Source of the DNA: Lumnitzera littorea
Lineage: Eukaryota; Streptophyta; Magnoliopsida; Myrtales; Combretaceae
Reading direction: 5' to 3'
Assembly (NCBI GenBank): GCA_024138015.1
Contig: JAMXBB010000011.1
Coordinates: 45,718,900 to 45,782,899, forward strand
DNA: 64,000 nucleotides
Part shown: one piece after another, positions 57,490 through 64,000 of the stretch
Layout: each line of letters begins with the position of its first letter
Numbering within the stretch: the first letter of the stretch is position 1
Made by a program: the position numbers and the translations under genes
Notes under the pieces: generated by a model
What the model saw: the letters and a program-made list of their open reading frames with translations, nothing else
What the model was told of the DNA's origin: nothing
Database searches by the model: none

Positions 57490-58318
57490 GAGCAGGTCTA
57501 TGAACTAATTAGAATAGCTGACATGAAGCTATTCAGAGGATATGACATACCAATGGACACAATATGACTTGATACTTTACTTGATATGACGCATAAGTTG
57601 ATGTCAAGGTCCACTTACCATTAATCTTAAGCTACTCAACAAGATTGGATAAAAGCATATGGAAAGTAGACTTAGAGAGGGTTGCGTAGTAAGAACAGTA
57701 GATTTAATGTATATATGTAAGGTAACATGTCCTGATTATAAGGATAATGGATTATTTATAGTAAGTCTCAAGGACAATATCACAAATAAAAAAATTATAA
57801 AAAGGCATATACAAAAAGGGGATTCTTATTACATATGAAAAAGGGTAAAAAGGACAAAAGACAAAAATGAAAAAGTAGTACAATGTCAAATAAAAAGGAT
57901 AGGTGCCAGTGCAACATTGGCTCCATACTGAGATGTTCTAAGTACAGTAGGCGAGAGGAATCAAGATTTTGTGGCGACAAAGAGGCCTCGATTAAAAGTA
58001 ATGCCATGAGAATAGGAAGGATGCTGAGAGAGGAGTACTTGGCCATGGTGAGGTAGCTCACCTTACTTAGTAGGGACTTTCAATGGCAGAGAAGTCAAAT
58101 CACTTGACATAGTCTTTGGCTAGGGAATAGTTAGCATTGGCATTAGAGAGGGAGAAGAGTTGAGTGTAACCTTCCGGCATTGTTAAGGAGTTTAACCATC
58201 TTCTTCTACATAGAGTTTCTCGTCATTAGTAGGTTGATGAAAAAGAATTGTTTGGGTAAGGGACTGGAGGCCTCGAAGTCATGTACGAGTAAGAGGATCG
58301 GCGGTCAGCAGCTCATAA
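57490..58318 (-). repeat. G3 3' LTR (boundaries approximate)
   Basis: It shares phrases with the other gypsy LTRs (GGATATGAC, the AAGGACAAAAGACAAAAATG zone). It lies between the T3 ORF and the integrase end. The start is probably TGAGCAGG; the inner end lies before TTCCCCAAGG. The partner LTR is outside the window. Confidence 0.6.
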
Positions 58319-58329
58319 ATTCCCCAAGG

Positions 58330-58564
58330 TTATTGAAGATTTGCCCTCAAATCTTGGCCCTCTTCTTCATCGAGTACATAAAGTGTCAAATCAGCTACAT
58401 TAAAAGTATTAGATACACCGTATTTGTCAGGTAGCTCTAGCTCATAGGCATTGTCATCGATGTGCCCAAGGATCTCAAAAGGTCTATTTGATTTTAAGGA
58501 AAGCTTGTTCATCTTCTTCCCAAGGAAACATTCCTTGCTGAGGTAGACCTAGACAAGGTCTTCG
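58330..58564 (-). pseudogene. G3 integrase C-terminus
   Basis: MNKLSLKSNRPFEILGHIDD, then a NAYELELPDKYGVSNTFNVA segment and an acidic end (DEEEGQDLRANLQ), the typical gypsy pol end. Upstream is DLV*VYLSKE with a stop at the usual Trp. The rest continues at 62272 after G4. Confidence 0.85.
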
Positions 58565-59426
58565 TGATATGAACTGTACCAAAGACAAACAAGGTTGATT
58601 GGAGGGGTGGGTGTGATCCTACTAAAGGAACAAAAGATAAAGTAGGTTTAGTAAGGGTTTTAGCGAATTTGTGAGCTACTTAATAGGATATGACGCACCA
58701 ACTAGATTCTACATGTCCTAAGACTTATCGGATGTGATGCACCAGTTTGAATGATAGAGTTACTTGCGACAATCTTTGCTAAAGGGATTGATAAGAGCCA
58801 ATGAGGGAGAGAACTTTCCAAGAGAAAAGACTTAAAAGGGGGTTTTTCATTAATCTTTTGTGTTTGTATTGTTACAAATGTTGCTATTTATAATACGTTT
58901 TAAACCTTAGTGGCAAAACTGTAAATGATGTACAAGGCTTTAAACCCTAAAGTATTGGGCTCATAAATAAAATAAAAATAAACATGTACAAAAATATAGA
59001 ACTGTGTGTTTTACAGGGAGAAGTCGGCATGCGGTCATTCGGCATGCCTTGGAAGTTATCTCGCATTGCTTAGCTAAGATACTAGAGAGGTCAACTTATA
59101 ATTACTGAGTTTTGAAGTTAGTCGGTACTAATCTCTCCAAGGCTTGCCAAGTGGATCCAACTCTAGGCAACGTGTTCTCTCAGCCACTAAGTCAACGACA
59201 GACTTTGCTGAGTGAATCCATCTCTCAGAAACATAATATCTTAGCATATCGACAAGTGTAAAACCGAGTAAGTAATTGGTCAGGTATAGGTGAGGACCGT
59301 TTGTTGTCTCGGCTTTTTACTTCTCGGCACTTTAGCTACGAGAAATAAGGTCACTCAACTCGGTAGACATAATGAGTCGACAAGTAGTTTAATAGTTTGG
59401 TTACGTCGATACCTCGAATCCTATCA
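58565..59426 (-). repeat. G4 3' LTR (862 bp)
   Basis: From TGATATGAAC to CCTATCA; pairs with 61415-62271. A minus-strand TATA box TATAAATAG lies at 58884-58892 (other copy 61735-61743). Confidence 0.9.
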
Positions 59427-59440
59427 TTCCCTCTCCTTTA
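59427..59440 (-). promoter_or_regulatory. G4 polypurine tract
   Basis: Minus strand TAAAGGAGAGGGAA, directly abutting the 3' LTR. Confidence 0.8.
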
Positions 59441-59476
59441 GAGAAGTTTCGACCTAAAACTTAGTAATTAGCGGCT

Positions 59477-60469
59477 TCAAATCCCACCGGGATCAAATAC
59501 CAACTTGCAAAACCTAGAGAGAGTGATACAGAGATAGTTTAGGTCTATGATCAATGATGGCATCATCCTTGGTTCCTTCCACTCATCATGAGCCCAATTA
59601 ACCAAACTCCTCTTTAAGGATCCTTCCTTCCATTCATCGTGTATTTGATTAACTCTATACAAGTAGCCTTGGCAACTATCAATCAAGGAGATTAATACAT
59701 TTTTTGGCTCAAACATCATGCGATGAACTTAGGGAGTTTGAACATGTAAAATCTCAAACTTCTCTTCCGACTCAAGAATTGTTAACGCTTCACGTGCTTT
59801 CAATGTTGGTCTCACAAATTCATGCTCGGAAGCCTTCTCCCCTTCCATTTCCTCACAACTCAATTCTTTCTCCTCCCATCTATGGTCATGTTCATCAGTT
59901 TAGATGGCAGATAATGGGAGTACATCGAGAATATGGGGGTTTAACTTCAATTCGACTTGGTCCTCTTCCCCTCTACTACTCACTTCTTTAGTAACCTCCA
60001 CCACCTTAAATTCTCTTTCAATACTCTCTAACTTGGCATTCCTCTGTTGTCTTATTTCATCCTTGAACACTTCAAACCATCTTTTAATATCCTTCAGCCG
60101 ATCCTACACTTTAGAGAGGTTGACTTCATAGGTGGGTCTTCTCTCATACAATTTGTCTTGATGACCTCGGGGCACGAATCTTCTTTGCATCAAACACCTT
60201 ATCTCTTCCCATGTAATGATCTCAATGTTTCCCTTATCCATTCTTTGATTTATCATTCTCTTCCACCAAGTAGCTGCAATGGTAAACATCGAGTTCTTTA
60301 TGGCATAGGCTCTCTTCTACTTGGGATAAGAATGATCTTTGAAAACCTGATTGACTTCAAATTCCTAATTCATATATTCATCTGGAGTACCACATCCATC
60401 AAATTCTGGAATTCGTGATATTACGTCTTCATAATAATATTTATATTTGTATCCAGCTTCATATGCCAT
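59477..60469 (-). pseudogene. G4 gag, 331 codons in a single frame with five stops
   Basis: It starts at 60469 with MAYEAGYKYKYYYEDVISRI and then PEFDGCGTPDEYMN, the usual gypsy gag entry. The capsid-type core reads AIKNSMFTIAATWWKRMINQ, then IITWEEIRCLMQRRFVPRGH. The C-terminal half is charged and ends FCKLVFDPGGI, stop at 59479-59477. Five internal stops, at least two at expected Trp, but no frameshift over 993 bases. No CCHC knuckle is seen. The ORF ends only 36 bp before the polypurine tract, so nothing else was encoded. Confidence 0.82.
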
Positions 60470-61399
60470 GTTGAGGATATTCAATTCAATAGTGGTACTT
60501 AAGCTTATGAGAGAAAGAGTTTCTTGGCCGCTAATAGACAATAGTACAACTTGAGTACATCAATTAAGCTTACCCTAAGAATTCCTTCACAGTATTAACA
60601 ACTCGGTAATAATTAGCTTGGTTTATACTTCAATTTGGTAGCTTAGACTCCTTCACTCAATTAAGCTTGACACGTCATAGGAGCTCAACAACTTGAGTAC
60701 AACTCAACAAGTGTTTGAACAAGACAGTCTGGTTATTAGAATTACTTGGTTTGTCATAACAAGTAGTGCAACATAACTTCAATTCAGCAGTTTAGATTCA
60801 CAGTTCAGCTCGAAAGCTCAGTAAAGTTCAAATTCGGCCCCGTAACTATTCTTGTCAAATCAGCTTAGACATATACAATCTCAACTAAACACTTGGTCTT
60901 TTCAATTTGGCAAACACAACAGTACTTTCTCGACCACTATCGCAATACTAAAATAGGATAACACATTGAAAAACTTGAAAAATCATATCTCAGCAAACAA
61001 CCCAGATTGGAATTCCCAACCTTTTCTTTAATATATATATTCAATATGGAATTTACTATGTAAAGAAATTGCAATCCAAATTTTCACTAACCCCAACCTA
61101 AGAAAACCAATTAGAAAAGTCCTAAGAGTACTTAAATGCACTTTTGACTTAACTCTGATAACTAATACACCTAAACATATGAGCGTGCATAGAAATGAAC
61201 CTCCTTTATTTTCGTAATGGAGAATAGAGTACAATAAAGCACAATTGGAACTAGACTTATTAATTTGTAGGTTAATATTTTTGAAACTTAATCCAATTAG
61301 ATCAACTCCAATATCCACAAATAAGAATAAAACAACGATTAATTGACAAATAAGAACAAATCTTCACAACAACTTCACATGCTCCCTTTTCGAAACCAT
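60470..61399 (-). other. G4 leader between primer site and gag
   Basis: 930 bp without a recognisable ORF. It is rich in AACTCGG, TTCAACT and similar short phrases. It may hold the packaging signal, but I see no specific structure. Confidence 0.5.
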
Positions 61400-61411
61400 A
61401 TTCTAATACCA
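61400..61411 (-). other. G4 primer binding site (tRNA-iMet)
   Basis: The plus strand reads ATTCTAATACCA against GCTCTGATACCA. It ends 3 bp from the LTR at 61415. Confidence 0.75.
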
Positions 61412-61414
61412 AGA

Positions 61415-62271
61415 TGATACTAACCACGCCAAGGATAGACAAGGCCAATCGTGGGGGTAGGTCTAATCCTACTAAAAGAACGAAAGATAGAGTGGGTTTA
61501 GTAAGGATTTTAGTAAATTCGTGAACCACCTAATAGGATATGATGCACCAGCTAGATTCTACACATCCTAAGATTCATTGGATGTGATACACTAGTCCGA
61601 GTGATAGAGTTGCCTACCACAATCTTTACTAAAGGGATTAATAAGAGCCAATGAAGGAGAGAACTTTCTAAGAGAAAAAAACTCAAAAAGGGCGTTTTCA
61701 TTAATCTTTTGTGTTTGTATTGTTACAAATGTTGCTATTTATAGTACGTCTTAAACCCTAATGGTAAAACTGTAAATAATGTACAAGGCCTTAAACCCTA
61801 AAGAATTGAGCCCATAAATAAAATAGAGATAAACATGTACAAAAATATTGAACTGTGTATTTTACAGGGGAAAGTCGACATGTGGTCATTCGGCATGCCT
61901 TAGAAGTAGTCTTGCATTGCTTGGCTAAAACACTAAAAGGGTTGGCCCATAATTGCCGAGTTTTGAAGTTAGTCAACATTAGTTTCTTCAGGCCTTATCA
62001 AGTGGATCTAACTCTAGGTAACGTGTTCTTTTGGCTACTAAGTCGACAATAGACTTTGCTGAGTGAATCCAACTCTCGAAAATGCAATATTATGAAACCG
62101 AGTAAGTAATTGGTCAAGCATAGGTGAAGATTGGTTGTTGTCTTAGCTTTTTACTTCTTAACACTTTAGCTACGAGAAATAGGGTCACTCGGCTCGGTAG
62201 ACAGAATGAGTTGGCAAGTAGATGAGCTCGGCTTTGGTAATTGGGTTAGGTCGGTACCCCGAATCCTATCA
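61415..62271 (-). repeat. G4 5' LTR (857 bp)
   Basis: From TGATACTAACC to CCTATCA; pairs with 58565-59426. It contains the second TATA box copy. Confidence 0.9.
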
Positions 62272-64000
62272 TCTGGGGTTGTAAACCACTTGTCTCCTTC
62301 CATGACTTCCCTGTCCCTTCTGTTGGGCTACGGTCTATGCTAGTTGTTTAGCAACCTTTTGATGTAACTTCTAGAATTCCTCGAAGCAGTGCAAACCGGA
62401 TTAACTTTCCCCTTGTTTGGACAGGCTGACAACTATATCCAGGGGCAAGTTCAAGTGAAGTCCATAGATGACCTCAAAAGGCGACCTTCCTATGGAGCCA
62501 TGAATTGATCAATTGTAAGCAAACTCAATGTCAGGTATGCATAGGTCCCAATCATGTAAATTCTTTCCTACAACCGCTTGCAGAAGGTTACTGATTGTCC
62601 TGTTTACTACCTCGGTCTGACCGTCTGTCTAAGGGTGGCAAGAAGTGCTATACATAAGCTTAGTGTTGAGTTTCCTCCGTAGGGTTTTCCATAAGAAACT
62701 CATGAACTTTGAATCACGGTTAGATAAAACACTTCTTGATAGCCCATGTAAACATACAATTTCTTGCAAAAAGAGGTTAGCGATAAATAAAGTATCATTA
62801 GTTCTGTAATAGGGAATGAATTGGCTCATCTTGCTGAAACGGTTAACTGCAAGCATAATTGAGTCATATCTTCTTGACGTTTGAGGAAGGCTGAGCATAA
62901 AATCCATGCTTAGGTCAATCCATGGACACTCAGGTATAGGCAAGGGTATGTACTTTACGCGCGATTCTCTCCTTCCTTTGGCATGTTTACACACCTCGTA
63001 CCTCTAAAGAATTTGGCGCACATCCCTAGCCTAGTAGGAATGTTCTTTTAATATTTCAACTGTCCTCTTTTCTTAGAAATGGCCAGCCAAGCCTCCAGCA
63101 TGAGCTTTATAGATGAGTAGTTCTCTAGTTGAACCACTCAGTACACAAATTTGCTTACCCTTCATTAGGAACCCCCGACTCATATAAAATCCATCCACAA
63201 CACCTCTAACATTTCACTTAGCCATTAAGGGCCCAAATACTAGTCATGCTCATATTGATCGAGTAAGGTACCAAATCTAAGTACCTTGGCTTGCATAGTT
63301 GCAATAAGGGTATGATGATGAGAAAGAGCATTGACCACAGTGTTGGTGCTCCCTTTCTCATATCGAATGATGTAGTAGAAAGTCTCCAGGAATTCAACCC
63401 ATTTGGCATGATGTCGAGAAAGTTTCTACTACCTACGAAGATGCTTGAGAGACTCATGATCTGAGTAGATGATAAATTCTCTTGGTAATAGATAATGCTA
63501 CTAGTTCTATAGTGTTCGGACAAGGGCATAGAACTCCTTGTTGTAGGTTGAGTAATTTAGGGTAACTTCTCGAAGTTTCTTGCTGAAATAGGCCATTGGT
63601 CGACACTCTTGCATAAGGATAGCACCAATGCTGACGTTAGACACGTCACACTCTATGTCAAAAACTTTCTCGAAATTTAGCAAGGTAAGTACTAGAGCAA
63701 ACGGAAATTTGGACTTTACATCTTCAAAACTCTTCTATGCTTTCTCTGACCACCTAAACTCAGTGTTCTTCTTGGTTAATTTATTTAACGGCATAGTTAT
63801 GGAATTGAAGTTCCAAATAAATCTCCAATAGAATGAAGCTAGACTATGGAAGCTCCTGACTTTAGCAGCACTAGTTGGTGTAGGCCACTTAAGAATAGCT
63901 CTAACTTTCTCATCATTAACCCAAACTCCTTTCCCTGAAACAACATATCCAAGGAATACAACCATACTTTGACATAATATACATTTCTTCAGGTTGCCAA
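62272..64000 (-). pseudogene. G3 integrase, RNase H and RT end (continues past the window)
   Basis: From right to left: the RT tether GVWVNDEKVRAILKWPTPTS and FHSLASFYWRFIWNFNSITM at 63965-63735; RNase H remnants (63600-63218, YLDLVPYSINM being out of frame); the integrase zinc region; then the core at 62994-62629 with CKHAKGRRES, PWIDLSMDFMLSLPQTSRRY, DSIMLAVNRFSKMSQFIPYY and GLSRSVLSNRDSKFMSFLWK. The first Asp (SMDF) and the second (NRDSKF) are present. Frames change and stops are frequent. The RT active site is outside the window. Confidence 0.85.

Larger units (their letters stand above)
58565..62271 (-). mobile_element. G4: gag-only (non-autonomous) gypsy element inserted in the G3 integrase
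   Basis: LTRs of 862 bp (58565-59426) and 857 bp (61415-62271) flank about 2 kb holding one gag ORF, a leader, a tRNA-Met primer site and a polypurine tract. No protease, RT or integrase is present. The LTRs are about 91% identical over 135 bp compared by eye. The flanks CTTCG and TCTGG share little, so the duplication is unclear, but the G3 integrase continues on both sides. Confidence 0.88.
57490..64000 (-). mobile_element. G3: Ty3/gypsy element, right end outside the window
   Basis: A left LTR (about 57490-58318) is followed on the minus strand by the integrase C-terminus, the G4 insertion, the rest of integrase, RNase H and the RT end at the window edge. It belongs to the same group as G1 and G2 by pol sequence. 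The left boundary is estimated from the end of the T3 ORF and could be off by tens of bases. The target duplication cannot be checked. Confidence 0.8.

Noticed and set aside
58565..62271. G4 flanks as a clear 5-bp target duplication
   Set aside because: CTTCG and TCTGG match at only two positions; I could not establish a duplication.

Overview
The window looks like repeat-rich nuclear DNA of a flowering plant, probably a eudicot. It is very A+T-rich and almost wholly made of decayed LTR retrotransposons. I see no host gene, no tRNA or rRNA gene, no CRISPR array and no prokaryotic feature. The coding remnants fall into three groups: Sirevirus-type Ty1/copia (C1, C2), Ty3/gypsy with tRNA-iMet primer sites (G1-G4), and the Tat/Ogre-type Ty3/gypsy lineage (T0, T1, T3). 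Six further insertions are coding-free with TG...CA ends, and five of them have a target-site duplication (TSD); I read these as solo LTRs (families A, B and L).

Layout. 1-6909: G1 (minus), with solo LTR B1 inside its integrase. 6910-9141: a coiled-coil accessory ORF of a Tat/Ogre-type element (T0, plus) and its flank. 9142-17376: T1 (plus), with a long LTR, a leader, a broken gag, a non-coding stretch and a 39-bp minisatellite. 17377-50979: the Sirevirus C2 (minus), inserted in that minisatellite. C2 is split by a second Sirevirus, C1 (plus, 17528-31876), which sits in the C2 3' LTR, and by G2 (33401-39857), L2 (40651-45827, itself carrying B2) and A2 (47412-48659). C1 carries L1 and A1. 51198-53492: a second T1-type LTR in the same direction as the first, probably the T1 3' LTR, in which case T1 encloses everything from 9142 to 53492. 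53515-57489: T3 (minus; integrase, RNase H, RT and a coiled-coil ORF). 57490-64000: G3 (minus, running off the right edge), split by the gag-only element G4 (58565-62271).

Insertion order follows from who interrupts whom: T1, then C2, then C1/G2/L2/A2, then L1/A1/B2, four levels deep. TSDs support most steps: AAGTG for C1, GTAGT for L1, ATCTT for A1, GTTAT for A2, ACGGC/ATGGC for B2, GAATT/GAAGT for G2 and CCTAG/CTCAG for B1. For B1, G2 and L1, removing the insert and one TSD copy restores a continuous host reading frame.

Nothing appears able to move on its own. Premature stops are mostly TAA/TAG at sites where the families carry Gln or Trp, and LTR pairs differ largely by C/T and G/A changes, as expected after long cytosine methylation. 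Active-site residues are lost in several RT, RNase H and protease domains. I found no previously undescribed system that I can defend. The points most worth following are the GC-rich motif cluster just upstream of the TATA box in two unrelated solo-LTR families, the coiled-coil ORF shared by T0 and T3, the T1 shell with its minisatellite, and the long env-like ORF of C1.
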